Shown piece after piece: positions 18,190 to 27,989 of a DNA stretch of 64,000 nt. Position 1 is the first letter of the stretch, and each line of letters opens with the position of its first letter. The notes beneath the pieces were generated by a model. The model made no database searches and was not told where the DNA came from. It saw only the letters and a program-made list of their open reading frames with translations. The position numbers and the translations under genes are program-made. Origin of the DNA: Qipengyuania gelatinilytica. Lineage in GTDB: Bacteria > Pseudomonadota > Alphaproteobacteria > Sphingomonadales > Sphingomonadaceae. Location: contig NZ_CP081294.1 of assembly GCF_019711315.1 (NCBI RefSeq), positions 2,046,001 through 2,110,000 of the forward strand, in the 5' to 3' direction.

Positions 18190-18876
18190 ATGGACGACCG
18201 TTTCAACACCGCATCCGGCTGGGTTCTCTTCTCCGGCATCGTCGCACTCGCCGCCTCGATCGGCGCAGGCATGTATTTCCATGCCGACAGCTACGAATAT
18301 CCCGAAGACAAGGACTTCGGTTATTTCGTGGAAGCTGAAGAAGAAGATGGCGGCGCCAACGCAGGGCCCGATCTCGGTACGCTGCTCGCTTCGGCCGATG
18401 CGGCTGCCGGCGAACGTGTCTTCGCCAAGTGCACCGCTTGCCACACGATCGACCAGGGCGGTGCCAACGGCATCGGTCCGAACCTTTACGGCGTGATGGG
18501 CGCGGCCATCGGTAGCCATGCTCCGGGCTTCGCTTATTCGTCGGCCTTGTCGGGCCACGGCGGCGAATGGACCTGGGAAAACATGGACGCGTGGCTCACC
18601 AGCCCGCGCAGCTTTGCCAATGGCACCAAGATGAGCTTCGCCGGTCTGTCCAAGGCTGAAGATCGTGCCAATCTCATGGAATTCCTGTCGACCTATGGCG
18701 GCGCACCGGCCAAGCCGGAACCGGCCGCTCCTGCCGCCGAGGAAGGCGCCGAGGGCGTAGCCGTCGCAGGCGAAGAGCCGAGCGAAGCCGAAGCCGCTGG
18801 CGCAATGGGCGCCGACGAGCCGGTCGCATCGGCCAACGCTGCAGGCGACAACGAAGGCGCGACCAAGGTCGACTGA
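18190..18876 (+). CDS. Membrane-anchored cytochrome c (c552/CycM-like)
   Basis: 228 residues: an N-terminal membrane anchor (about 11-30), an acidic linker, then a class I cytochrome c domain with CTACH (Cys81-His85) and axial Met148 in GTKMSFAGL. The last 55 residues are an Ala/Glu/Pro-rich disordered tail, longer than in typical CycM. It probably carries electrons to a terminal oxidase. Start ATG 18190 is preferred; it is divergent from pheA. Confidence 0.9.
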   Translation: MDDRFNTASGWVLFSGIVALAASIGAGMYFHADSYEYPEDKDFGYFVEAEEEDGGANAGPDLGTLLASADAAAGERVFAKCTACHTIDQGGANGIGPNLYGVMGAAIGSHAPGFAYSSALSGHGGEWTWENMDAWLTSPRSFANGTKMSFAGLSKAEDRANLMEFLSTYGGAPAKPEPAAPAAEEGAEGVAVAGEEPSEAEAAGAMGADEPVASANAAGDNEGATKVD

Positions 18877-18895
18877 TCTTCGTCTGAATGCTGAA

Positions 18896-18928
18896 ACGAA
18901 AAACCCCGCCTTCGAGCGGGGTTTTTTG
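18896..18928. terminator. Bidirectional intrinsic terminator
   Basis: AAAACCCCGC and GCGGGGTTTT form a 10-bp stem around CTTCGA with T-runs on both strands. It separates the convergent cytochrome c and rlmE genes. Confidence 0.9.
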
Positions 18929-18937
18929 TGCCTGGCT

Positions 18938-19597
18938 TCAGCCCTTGAAACCCTGCGCGATCACGTACCACTCGCTCGAGCCCTTGCGGCTGGCGGGCGG
19001 CTTGGCGTGTTTCACGGTCTTGAAATGCTTCTTGAGCAGGTCGAGCAGGTCCTTGTCGGTCCCGCCGGCGAGCACCTTGGCCAAGAAGGTCCCCCCCTTT
19101 TCGAGGTTCTCGATCGCGAACCATGCGCCGGCCTCGACGAGGCCCATCGTGCGCAGGTGATCGGTCTGCTTGTGGCCGACGGTGTTGGCGGCCATGTCGC
19201 TCATCACGAGATCGGCCTTGCCGCCCATGGCTTCCTCGAGCACGCGCGGGGCATCGTCGTCCATGAAATCCATCTGTAAGATGGTGACGCCCTCGATCGG
19301 CTCGACTTCGAGCAGGTCGATGCCGACGACATGCGCCTTGGGTACGACCTTGCGCGCGACCTGGCTCCAGCCGCCCGGCGCAATGCCGAGGTCGACGATC
19401 CGCTTCGCCCCGCGCAGCAGGCCGAATTTCTCGTCCATCTCGATCAGCTTGTAAGCCGCGCGGCTGCGATAGCCATCGGCCTTGGCCTGCTTGACGTAAG
19501 GATCGTTGAGTTGCCGCTGCAGCCAGCGGGTCGAGGATTCGCTGCGCTTTTTCGCGGTACGGACGCGCGTGTCCTTGTCCTTGCCCGATCTAGACAT
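18938..19597 (-). CDS. rlmE: 23S rRNA (uridine2552-2'-O)-methyltransferase
   Basis: 219 residues, full length for RlmE/FtsJ. YRSRAAYKLIEMDEKF carries the first catalytic lysine, VDLGIAPGGWSQV is the SAM-binding motif I, and the catalytic Asp and Lys occur in DLVMSDMAANT and GTFLAKVL. The basic N-terminus fits rRNA binding. It overlaps the upstream Ppx/GppA gene by 8 bases. Confidence 0.95.
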   Translation of the reverse strand: MSRSGKDKDTRVRTAKKRSESSTRWLQRQLNDPYVKQAKADGYRSRAAYKLIEMDEKFGLLRGAKRIVDLGIAPGGWSQVARKVVPKAHVVGIDLLEVEPIEGVTILQMDFMDDDAPRVLEEAMGGKADLVMSDMAANTVGHKQTDHLRTMGLVEAGAWFAIENLEKGGTFLAKVLAGGTDKDLLDLLKKHFKTVKHAKPPASRKGSSEWYVIAQGFKG

Positions 19598-20801
19598 CCT
19601 GTTCCCTCATGCGTTGCAGGGCGGCGCGGCTGCGATCGCCGTCGGCATCGGCGGCCATCAGGCTGCGCAAAATGCCTTCGCGAATGCCGCGGTCGGCCAC
19701 GCCCAGTGTCTGTGACGGCCAGATGTCGAGAATGCTTTCGAGGATCGCACAGCCCGCCACCACGAGGTTCGCGCGGTCATCGCCGATGCAGGGGAGCTGG
19801 CGGCGTTCGGGGCCGCTCATATGCGACAGCTTGACCGAAATTTCGCGCATGTCGCTGCTGTTGACGATCAACCCGTCGACTGCCTGCCGGTCGTATTGCG
19901 GCAGTTCGAGGTGGAGGCTTGCCAGCGTCGTCACCGTGCCGCTGGTGCCCAGCAGGCGGATCGGGTCGGGGCCCTTGGCAAATTCACGGATGCGTTCCGC
20001 AAAAGGCTTGAAGCTGTCGAGTACGGTCTGGCGCATGCGCTTGTACCGGTCGAGCCGCTCTTCCTTATTATCGTCGGAGCCGGTGACCGTGTCGGTCAGC
20101 GAGACGACACCCCAGGGCACACTCATCCAGTCGAGGATGCGCGGTACCGCGCCGCTCGGCTCGACCAGCACCAGTTCGGTGGAGCCGCCGCCGATGTCGA
20201 AGATGACCGCCGGGCCTGCGCCGTCCTCCAGCAGGACGTGACAGCCAAGGACCGCAAGTCGCGCTTCTTCCTGGGCGGAAATGATGTCGAGCATGATGCC
20301 CGTCTCGCGCTGGACCCGCTCGATGAATTCGGCGCCGTTGGACGCGCGCCTGCAGGCCTCGGTCGCGACAGAGCGCGCAAGGTGCACATGGCGGCGCCGC
20401 AGCTTCTCGGCGCAGACGTGAAGCGCGGCGAGTGTGCGTTCCATCGCTTCGTCAGACAGCCTGCCGCTGGCGGCAAGCCCTTCACCAAGGCGCACGACGC
20501 GGCTGAAGGCATCGATCACGGTGAAATTTTCGCCCGAAGGGCGTGCGATCAGCAAGCGGCAGTTGTTGGTGCCCAGGTCGAGCGCGGCATAGGCCTGCCG
20601 CCTTGCGCGTTGAGGGCTCGATGGCGGGGATTGAGGACGCGGAGCTGCGCCGTTCGGACGCGCAGCATTATCACGCTGCGGGGCTTTTCGGCCCTTGGAC
20701 CTGGAGGGGCGCTTGTAGCGGAAATCGGCTACCTTGCCGGACGTGCCGCCCCGTTGTCTTTCCTGGCCCCGTTTTGTGTCCGGCGGAATCTGATCCGCCA
20801 T
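19590..20801 (-). CDS. Ppx/GppA family phosphatase
   Basis: 403 residues from ATG 20801; the first 65 or so residues are a basic, Pro/Arg-rich extension. The ASKHA-type domain starts at YAALDLGTNNCRLLI, with the phosphate loop FDIGGGSTEL and conserved GTSGTVTTLA. Such enzymes hydrolyse polyphosphate or pppGpp; which one cannot be read from sequence. The C-terminal HD domain of long Ppx is absent. The overlap with rlmE is a common alphaproteobacterial arrangement. Confidence 0.88.
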   Translation of the reverse strand: MADQIPPDTKRGQERQRGGTSGKVADFRYKRPSRSKGRKAPQRDNAARPNGAAPRPQSPPSSPQRARRQAYAALDLGTNNCRLLIARPSGENFTVIDAFSRVVRLGEGLAASGRLSDEAMERTLAALHVCAEKLRRRHVHLARSVATEACRRASNGAEFIERVQRETGIMLDIISAQEEARLAVLGCHVLLEDGAGPAVIFDIGGGSTELVLVEPSGAVPRILDWMSVPWGVVSLTDTVTGSDDNKEERLDRYKRMRQTVLDSFKPFAERIREFAKGPDPIRLLGTSGTVTTLASLHLELPQYDRQAVDGLIVNSSDMREISVKLSHMSGPERRQLPCIGDDRANLVVAGCAILESILDIWPSQTLGVADRGIREGILRSLMAADADGDRSRAALQRMREQDV

Positions 20802-20977
20802 GGGGTATCTTTCGTTATTCCTCCCGCGCGAAACCACCTCGCGCGGGGACCTGGGGCCGATGCTAGCGGGAGGTTGCGCAAGGAGCAAGCTCGGGGTTGA
20901 CCTTGCGAGCGCGTGAAACTAGATGCGCGGCCTCTGATGCAGGCGTGAGGCGATTCTGGCCCGCCCGCATGAGCTGA

Positions 20978-21051
20978 TGCCCCGTCGTCTAATGGTAAGA
21001 CTACGGACTCTGACTCCGTCAATTGAGGTTCGAATCCTCACGGGGCATCCA
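20978..21051 (+). tRNA. tRNA-Gln (CTG anticodon)
   Basis: Cloverleaf by eye: acceptor TGCCCCG/CGGGGCA, D-arm with AATGGTAAGA, anticodon stem ACGGA/TCCGT with loop CTCTGAC (anticodon CTG), T-arm TGAGG-TTCGAAT-CCTCA, and an encoded CCA at 21049-21051. Confidence 0.96.
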
Positions 21052-21077
21052 CTGCTTTTCCAAAGAGAATCGGGAGT

Positions 21078-21096
21078 GTGGTGCTCAGTGCACCAC
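21078..21096. promoter_or_regulatory. Perfect inverted repeat upstream of molybdenum hydroxylase operon
   Basis: GTGGTGC (21078-21084) and GCACCAC (21090-21096) flank a 5-base loop, about 130 bases before the first gene of the operon and 27 bases after the tRNA. It could be an operator or the 3' processing/termination hairpin of the tRNA; no T-run follows. Confidence 0.4.
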
Positions 21097-21225
21097 GGTA
21101 TTCCAGCACCAATCGGCACGCGCTCGAAGTCCCAAGTTTTGCGGACCAGCGCCATCCGGACTTATAATTTTTCGCTTCCGGACACCTTTGGCCGCCTGAC
21201 GGTTTTAAGGGCAAAGGAGGCGCGC

Positions 21226-21731
<506 letters not shown>

Positions 21732-21735
<4 letters not shown>

Positions 21736-22715
21736 GGCCGTTCCAATACACCCGCGCGCCCTCGCTTGCCGAAGCTTCCAACCTGACTGCAGCGGAAGAT
21801 ACGCTTGCCATTGCGGGCGGAACCAACCTCCTCGACCTCATGAAGCTGCAGGTGGAAACGCCCGATCAGCTGGCCGACATCAACCAGCTGGGCCTTGCGG
21901 AGATCGAGGGCACGGAAGACGGCGGGCTGCGCCTCGGCGCGCTCGCCACGAATACCGAAACCGCCGTCCATCCGCGTGTGCGGGCCGATTATCCCGTGCT
22001 CTCGCGCGCCATTTTGGCCGGGGCGACGCAGCAATTGCGCAACAAGGCCACCAATGGCGGCAATCTGTGCCAGCGCACCCGGTGCTTCTACTTCACCAAT
22101 ATCGACCAGCCGTGCAACAAGCGCGAGCCGGGCAGCGGTTGCGGTGCGATCGACGGCATCGCCAAGCTTCACGCGATCCTTGGCACGAGCGAGCAGTGCA
22201 TTGCGACTTATCCGGGCGACATGGCCGTAGCGCTGAGCGCGCTGGGCGCGGAGGTGCAGATTTCGGGCGACAAGGGTGAGCGCAGCGTGCCTGTGCGCGA
22301 CTTCCACCTCCTGCCCGGCGATACGCCGTGGATCGAGAATGTCCTCGAACCGGGCGAGATCATCACCGGCATCGTTCTTCCGGCGCCCGTCAGGGGCACG
22401 CAAATCTACCGCAAGGTGCGCGAGCGTTCGTCCTACGCCTTCGCGCTCGTTTCCGTCGCCGCCATAATCGAGCTGACCGACGGCAAGTTTTCGCGCGCCG
22501 ATCTCGCCTTTGGCGGTCTCGCGCACAAGCCGTGGTTCGATCCGCGCGTCGGTGAAGCCCTGCTGGGCCAGCCTCCTTCGGATGCGCTGTTCGACAAGGC
22601 TGCCGATATCCTGATCGAAGACGCGCGCGGCTATGGCGAGAACGATTTCAAGATACCGCTTACGCGCCGGACGCTTCGCGCCGTCCTGGCCCAGGCGACG
22701 GAGGACGCAGCATGA
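21732..22715 (+). CDS. paoB: FAD subunit of PaoABC-like molybdenum hydroxylase
   Basis: 327 residues. CO-dehydrogenase flavoprotein fold with the FAD loop AIAGGTNLLDLMK and ATNGGNLCQRTRC. The insertion with the extra cysteines (CQRTRC, QPCNKR, GSGCGAI) matches E. coli PaoB/YagS, where they bind an additional [4Fe-4S] cluster. ATGA overlaps on both sides couple it to its partner subunits. Confidence 0.92.
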
Positions 22716-24901
22716 CGGTCCATTTCAAGCAGGACGAGCCCGACAATTCCAACCGTCTCGACGGGATGAAACAGGGCGTGATTGGCAAGCCCCTTCCGCG
22801 CATCGAGGGGCTGGCCAAGGTCACCGGGACTGCACCCTATGCCGCAGAATATCGGATAGAGAATTGCGCCGAAGGTGTGCTGGTCACTTCGACCATCACG
22901 CGCGGCGAGGTCACTTCCATCGACCGGGCAAGCGTGCTTTCCATGCCCGGCGTGATTGCGGTGGTGGATGATGAGAAGCTCTGCACCCGCGCGGCGCAGG
23001 GAACGGCGAACGAAGCGCCCATGCAGGGGCCGGCGCAGGTCTGCTACTGGGGTCAGCCGATTGCACTGGTAGTCGCTGAAACCTTCGAACAGGCGCGCGA
23101 CGCTGCCAAGCACCTCAAGGTCGAATACCGCGAAGATGCTGACGCACCCATCGATCCCGAAGCGGTCGAGCCCGAAGAGCAGGAAGACGAGACCGTTCAC
23201 CAAGGCGATCTGGCGCATGCGATGGCCGAGGCCGCGCACAGCGTCGATGTAACCTATACCACCAAGGGCCATGCCTCTGCCGCGATGGAGCCGCACGCCG
23301 CAATCGCCCAGTGGGACGGCGACAAGCTGACGGTCCACGCATCGCTCCAGATGCTCAACTACAACATCACCGAACTGGCCGATGCGCTCGATATGGAGGA
23401 GGAGAACATCCGCCTTATAGCCCGCTTCGTCGGGGGCGGGTTCGGGTCCAAGCTGGGGATCAGCGAAGAGGTCGTCGCAGCCGCGCTGGCGGCGAAACAG
23501 GTGGGTCGCCCTGTCCGTGTCGTGCAGTCGCGCCAGCAGGTGTTCCAGACGGTCATGCGCCGCAGTGAAACCACGCAGCACCTGCGCCTCGCGGCTGACG
23601 AAAACGGTAAGCTCACCGGCTTCGGCCACGAGGCGCTGGTGTCCAACCTGCCCGGAGAGACATTTGCCGAGCCCGTGCTGCAATCGTCGCACTTCATGTA
23701 TGGCGGCGAGAACCGCGAATTGATGCTCAATGTTGCCCGCATCCACCGCATGACGGCCGGATCGGTGCGCGCTCCGGGCGAGGCGGTCGGGATGCCGACC
23801 CTTGAAGGCGCGATGGATGTGCTCGCCGAGAAGGCCGGTATCGATCCGGTCGAACTGCGCCTGCGCAACATTCCCGAGCAGGATCCCGAGGAAGGCCTCC
23901 CGTTCTCCTCTCACAAGCTCGCGGAATGCCTCAAGCAAGGGGCCGAGGCTTTTGGCTGGGACAATGGTCCTCGAAAGCCGCGCCAGCGGCGCGAGGGCGA
24001 GTGGTGGATCGGCACCGGCATGGCCAGCGCTGCACGTGTCCACAATATCGCCGAGGCAAAGGCACGGGTCACGCTGAAAGCCGATGGCACGGCGCTGGTC
24101 GAAACGGACATGACCGATATCGGCACCGGGACCTACACCATCCTCGCGCAGGTTGCCGGGGAGATGCTGGGCCTGAATCCAGCGCAGGTTCTTGTCGAAC
24201 TGGGCGACACGCGCCATCCACGCGGCCCCGGCTCGGGCGGCAGCTGGGGCGCGGCATCGATCGGTTCGGCTGTGTACATCGCGTGCAAGGCGATCCGCGA
24301 AGAACTGGCCGCAAAGCTCGGCACGAGTGAGGAAGAACTCGAACTGCGCGAAGGCAAGAGCGCTGGCGGCGAGACGCTGACGGACCTTCTCGGCGGCAAG
24401 GACCTTGCCCGCGAAGGGCATTACGAGCCCGGCGATATCGAGGACGATTACACTGCGTCCGGCTTCGGCGCCTTCTTCGCCGAGGTGCGCGTCAACCACT
24501 ACACCGGTGAAACGCGCGTCGATCGGATGCTCGGCGCCTTCGGCTTCGGGCGCGTGCTCAACGCCAGGACCGCCCGTTCGCAATGCATCGGCGGCATCAC
24601 CTGGAGCATCGGAGTAGCGCTGACCGAGGCGCTGGAGTTCGATCCGCGCGACGGACATCTCGTCAATTGCGACCTTGCCGAATACCATGTCCCGGTCCAC
24701 CGCGACGTGCCCGATCTCGATGTCGTGCTAGTGGAAGAGCGCGATGGCGCGGCCAGCCCGATCCAGGCCAAGGGCATCGGTGAACTCGGCATGTGCGGCG
24801 GAGCGGCAGCCATCGCCAACGCGATCTACCACGCCTGCGGGGCCCGGCTGTACGATTACCCGATGACACCGGACCGTGTCCTCGCAGCAATGCCCGACTG
24901 A
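22712..24901 (+). CDS. paoC: Molybdopterin-binding catalytic subunit of PaoABC-like hydroxylase
   Basis: 729 residues, the length of E. coli PaoC rather than of full xanthine dehydrogenase. The xanthine-oxidase family features are clear: FVGGGFGSKLG, RAPGEAVGMPTLEGA, GSGGSWGAASIGSA, and the catalytic glutamate in GIGELGMCGG. It likely oxidises aldehydes or aromatic aldehydes with water as oxygen donor. The stop overlaps the next start (TGATG). Confidence 0.93.
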   Translation: MTVHFKQDEPDNSNRLDGMKQGVIGKPLPRIEGLAKVTGTAPYAAEYRIENCAEGVLVTSTITRGEVTSIDRASVLSMPGVIAVVDDEKLCTRAAQGTANEAPMQGPAQVCYWGQPIALVVAETFEQARDAAKHLKVEYREDADAPIDPEAVEPEEQEDETVHQGDLAHAMAEAAHSVDVTYTTKGHASAAMEPHAAIAQWDGDKLTVHASLQMLNYNITELADALDMEEENIRLIARFVGGGFGSKLGISEEVVAAALAAKQVGRPVRVVQSRQQVFQTVMRRSETTQHLRLAADENGKLTGFGHEALVSNLPGETFAEPVLQSSHFMYGGENRELMLNVARIHRMTAGSVRAPGEAVGMPTLEGAMDVLAEKAGIDPVELRLRNIPEQDPEEGLPFSSHKLAECLKQGAEAFGWDNGPRKPRQRREGEWWIGTGMASAARVHNIAEAKARVTLKADGTALVETDMTDIGTGTYTILAQVAGEMLGLNPAQVLVELGDTRHPRGPGSGGSWGAASIGSAVYIACKAIREELAAKLGTSEEELELREGKSAGGETLTDLLGGKDLAREGHYEPGDIEDDYTASGFGAFFAEVRVNHYTGETRVDRMLGAFGFGRVLNARTARSQCIGGITWSIGVALTEALEFDPRDGHLVNCDLAEYHVPVHRDVPDLDVVLVEERDGAASPIQAKGIGELGMCGGAAAIANAIYHACGARLYDYPMTPDRVLAAMPD

Positions 24902-25752
24902 TGCTGGTCGATATTACGATTGAGGCGGTGCGCGACGAGGACCACCTCGCGCTGGCCGCAGCGTGCCAGCCGGGTGTGGGCCTTTGCACCATCGTCGGGA
25001 TAGAAGGCAGCTTCTCGCGGCGTCTCGGTGCGCAACTGGCGGTCTTGCCTGACGGGACTGCCGTCGGCGATCTTGCCGATAGCTGCCTGGAAAACCAGCT
25101 GGCGAGTGACATGGCGCAATGCGCGGATCGGCGTGTCGAGCGTTATGGGCGGGGATCACGGACAATCGACTTCCGCCTGCCTTGTGGAGGCGGGCTCGAT
25201 ATCCTCATCGACCCATCGCCGGATCGTGCGGCCTGTCGCTCCGCTCTCGGAGCGCTGAGGGCGCGTCGCCCGGTCCGGCTGCCGTTCGATTGCGGAGACC
25301 ACCGGTTGGACCGCACATATCTCCCTTCGCTGAAACTTGTCGCCTTCGGGGAGGGGCCGGAGCTCGACGCCATGGCTTCGCTGTGTTCAGCCCTGAAGGT
25401 CGATGTCGAGGTGTATTCCAAGGACGACCTCACCCTTGGCCAAGCGGCTCGCAATGTGCACTTTGATCCCTGGACGGCCTGCCTGCTGCTGTTCCATGAT
25501 CACGAGTGGGAACTGGCCCTGCTCCAACAATCGCTGGCGAGCGACGCTTTCTACATCGGGGCGCAAGGCGGGGAAAAGGCGCGGTCCGACCGGACATTGG
25601 CGCTTGCCGCGCGCGGCGTTCCGGAAGAGCAGATCGCACGACTGACCAGCCCGGTCGGACTGATGCCGGCCTGCAAATCTCCGCGAACTCTCGCATTGTC
25701 GGCGCTATCCGAAATTGTCGGTCGCTATGAGGAAATGCGTGCCTTCGCCTGA
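24901..25752 (+). CDS. XdhC/PaoD-like molybdenum cofactor insertion protein
   Basis: 283 residues. The XdhC N-terminal domain begins near GVGLCTIVGIEGSFSRRLGAQLAV, and the C-terminal Rossmann-like domain shows LLLFHDHEWELALLQQSL and YIGAQGGEKARSDR. This family sulfurates and inserts the molybdenum cofactor into the catalytic subunit; PaoD has the same place after paoABC. It shares one base with the paoC stop. Confidence 0.9.
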   Translation: MLVDITIEAVRDEDHLALAAACQPGVGLCTIVGIEGSFSRRLGAQLAVLPDGTAVGDLADSCLENQLASDMAQCADRRVERYGRGSRTIDFRLPCGGGLDILIDPSPDRAACRSALGALRARRPVRLPFDCGDHRLDRTYLPSLKLVAFGEGPELDAMASLCSALKVDVEVYSKDDLTLGQAARNVHFDPWTACLLLFHDHEWELALLQQSLASDAFYIGAQGGEKARSDRTLALAARGVPEEQIARLTSPVGLMPACKSPRTLALSALSEIVGRYEEMRAFA

Positions 25753-26305
25753 GCCGAAGACCGGCGTGGTGCTCCTTGCCGCCGGGCAAGGGAGACGGTT
25801 CGGTGGCGGCAAGCTCACCGCCGATTTTCGCGGACGCCCCTTGTGGGAATGGGCCGCACAAACCGCAGAGAGTATTGATTCCAGCGAGCGCCTCCTCGTG
25901 ATTGGCCCCAAGAGCCCGATCGAGAGCCGCGAAGGATGGAGGCTGGTCGAGAACCCCGTGGCAGAGAGGGGTATGGGCACTTCGATCGCTGCAGGAGTGC
26001 GCGCGCTGGCCGATAGTGATCGCGTCGTGATCATGCTCGCCGACATGCCGCTTGTCTCGCGCAGCCATCTTGGCCTGCTCCTCGAAGCGCAGGGCGTAGC
26101 TTTCACGCTCTATCCCGATCGCAGTGCGGGATGTCCGGCAATTTTCCCGCGTTCTGTCTTCCCGCTGCTCGAATCTCTATCCGGTGATCGGGGGGCGCGA
26201 AGCCTCGACCTGGGGGACGCCGAGCTCATCGCGCCACCTCACGAACGACAGCTTGTCGATGTCGATGAGGTTTGCGATCTTCAGCGGCTAAGGTCCGCCG
26301 ATTGA
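25727..26305 (+). CDS. MobA/MocA-like nucleotidyltransferase
   Basis: 192 residues from ATG 25727; GTG 25739, which has GAGGA upstream, is an alternative. It shows the nucleotidyltransferase motif VVLLAAGQGRRFGGGKL and the metal-binding VVIMLADMP. MocA-type enzymes attach CMP to molybdopterin to give the MCD cofactor used by PaoABC-type enzymes. Overlapping the XdhC-like gene, it completes a self-contained maturation operon. Confidence 0.88.
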   Translation: MRKCVPSPEPKTGVVLLAAGQGRRFGGGKLTADFRGRPLWEWAAQTAESIDSSERLLVIGPKSPIESREGWRLVENPVAERGMGTSIAAGVRALADSDRVVIMLADMPLVSRSHLGLLLEAQGVAFTLYPDRSAGCPAIFPRSVFPLLESLSGDRGARSLDLGDAELIAPPHERQLVDVDEVCDLQRLRSAD

Positions 26306-26350
26306 GCGATGGTGAGGCAATTCGGCAGGTGAAAGGAAATAGTGGCAGCT

Positions 26351-26380
26351 GCTGGCTGGCTTCTCCCGAAACCAGCCAGC
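26351..26380. promoter_or_regulatory. Stem-loop between convergent genes
   Basis: GCTGGCTGG and CCAGCCAGC form a 9-bp stem with a 12-base loop, located between the convergent MobA-like and PfpI-like genes. There is no T-run, so it is only a possible Rho-type or weak terminator. Confidence 0.35.
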
Positions 26381-26422
26381 TTGCTTACGGCTTGATTTCA
26401 TGGCCGTTCACGGCCGGGCAGT

Positions 26423-27109
26423 TCACTCCGCGCGGGCGAGCGCTTCGAGCAATTTTTCCGCAGCCGGCTCGCTCGAAGGCGGATTCTGGCCGGTAATCAG
26501 CAGGCCATCCTGCACGACATAGGGTTCGAATACACCGTCCTTGGAAAACTCGCCGCCCTGCTCCTTCAGCACGTCCTCGAGCAGGAAGGGCACGACGTCG
26601 GTCAGGCCAACCGCTTCTTCCTCCTCGTTGGTGAAGCCGGTGACCTTCCGGCCCTTCACGATCGGGTCCCCTTCAGGCGTGGCGACATTCTTGAGCACGG
26701 CAGGGGCATGGCAAACGAGCGCCACCGGCTTGTCCGCCGAAAGCGCGCCTTCGATGATAGCTTTGGATTCGGCGCTTTCGGCCAGGTCCCACAGCGGACC
26801 GTGGCCGCCCGGGTAGAACACCCCGTCGAACTTGGAGACGTCGATATCGGCAAGCTTGTGGGTCGATGCGAGGTGGGCCTGCGCTTCCTCGTCATCCTTG
26901 AACCGCTTGGTCGCATCGGTCTGCGCGTCGGGCTCGTCGGACTTGGGGTCGAGCGGGGGCTGTCCGCCGGCCGGGCTTGCCAGCGTGATGTCGTGGCCCG
27001 CATCCTTGAGCACATAATAGGGCGCCGCAAATTCCTCGAGCCAGAAACCGGTCTTCTTGCCGGTATCGCCCAGTTTGTCGTGGCTGGTGAGAACCATGAG
27101 GATTTTCAT
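26423..27109 (-). CDS. DJ-1/PfpI family protein (type 1 glutamine amidotransferase-like)
   Basis: 228 residues from ATG 27109, with AAAAGGAC upstream. The nucleophile elbow VCHAPAVL has Cys133-His134, and the conserved Glu in GFWLEEF is present. The segment FYPGGHGPLWDL is typical of the Hsp31/YajL-like branch with glyoxalase III or deglycase activity. A methylglyoxal stress role is inferred. An imperfect promoter probably lies in 27110-27295, shared divergently with tetR. Confidence 0.88.
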   Translation of the reverse strand: MKILMVLTSHDKLGDTGKKTGFWLEEFAAPYYVLKDAGHDITLASPAGGQPPLDPKSDEPDAQTDATKRFKDDEEAQAHLASTHKLADIDVSKFDGVFYPGGHGPLWDLAESAESKAIIEGALSADKPVALVCHAPAVLKNVATPEGDPIVKGRKVTGFTNEEEEAVGLTDVVPFLLEDVLKEQGGEFSKDGVFEPYVVQDGLLITGQNPPSSEPAAEKLLEALARAE

Positions 27110-27295
27110 GCGCGTAGTCCTTTTATCGAGGGAATTGCGCCCGTCGCAATCGAAGCGGGCTTCGTGATGTGAACACGCCAGCGGCAGTTCGGTTTCGAAA
27201 CGCAATTTTCCCTATCGTGCGGAACCCTTCGCGTGACGGTGTTTATCCAAGGAGAATGGGTCGCTCCGCGCGGTTGGCAGCAGGCCCATGTCGAT

Positions 27296-27317
27296 TTATT
27301 CAACAGGCATTGAATAA
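27296..27317. promoter_or_regulatory. Palindromic TetR-type operator
   Basis: TTATTCAA (27296-27303), a 6-base spacer and TTGAATAA (27310-27317) make a perfect 22-bp palindrome 42 bases before the TetR start. Its place and size fit autoregulation of the efflux operon. Confidence 0.75.
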
Positions 27318-27359
27318 TCTGACGCCGGGCCTTATGTTGCAACGCACAAGGAGCGGTGA

Positions 27360-27989
27360 ATGGCTGAGCGACGCGGGCGGGGACGCCCCAAGGATACCGA
27401 TACCGACACCAGTGCGGCGATATCTCGCGCCGCGCTGCAGCGCTTTGCCGCGCAGGGTTTCGAGGCCACCTCGCTGCGCGAGATCGCCGGCGATGCCGGG
27501 GTCGACGTTGCCCTGATTTCCTATCGCTTTGGCGGAAAGCAGGGCTTGTGGAAGGATATCGTCTCGCAGGCCGGAGCCGACCTGCGCGAGGCGCTCGAAC
27601 AGGCTCCCGGCAATAGCGACGAGGCAAGCGCGCAGCAGCGGCTCGGCCATTCGGCCCGCGCGTTTCTCGCCTACCTCCTCGACCGGCCCGAGGTCCCCCG
27701 CCTGCTGCTGCGCGATATCACCATCGACAGCGACCGCTCGCAATGGCTGCTCGAAACGCTTTCGCTGCCGCTGCACCGGCACTTCATCGATCTGGCTCAG
27801 GCGGCGGCTGAGGAGCGGGGTGACGCACCCGCGCATCTCGAGTTCCGCGTGGCGAATTTCATCTACTCCGCCGCCAGCACCGTCGCCCGGCGCGAACGCC
27901 TCGGCAAGCTGGTCGGCGGCATGGAAGACGATGCGCAGTTTGCAGCCGCGCTGGAAGAGGTTCTCGTCGAGGGAGAGCTTATGCCGTGA
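27360..27989 (+). CDS. TetR/AcrR family repressor
   Basis: 209 residues. The N-terminal HTH spans about 20-60 (AALQRFAAQGFEATSLREIA, then DVALISYRFGGKQGLW), with a helical ligand-binding C-terminus resembling the CecR/DUF1956 group. AGGAG precedes the ATG. Its stop overlaps the GTG start of the MFS pump (GTGA), so it probably controls its own operon by binding the palindrome at 27296-27317. Confidence 0.9.
   Translation: MAERRGRGRPKDTDTDTSAAISRAALQRFAAQGFEATSLREIAGDAGVDVALISYRFGGKQGLWKDIVSQAGADLREALEQAPGNSDEASAQQRLGHSARAFLAYLLDRPEVPRLLLRDITIDSDRSQWLLETLSLPLHRHFIDLAQAAAEERGDAPAHLEFRVANFIYSAASTVARRERLGKLVGGMEDDAQFAAALEEVLVEGELMP

Noticed and set aside
22631..24700. 689-codon open frame antisense to the molybdenum hydroxylase
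   Set aside because: The sense strand has the full catalytic protein and coupled starts; the antisense frame has no family features.
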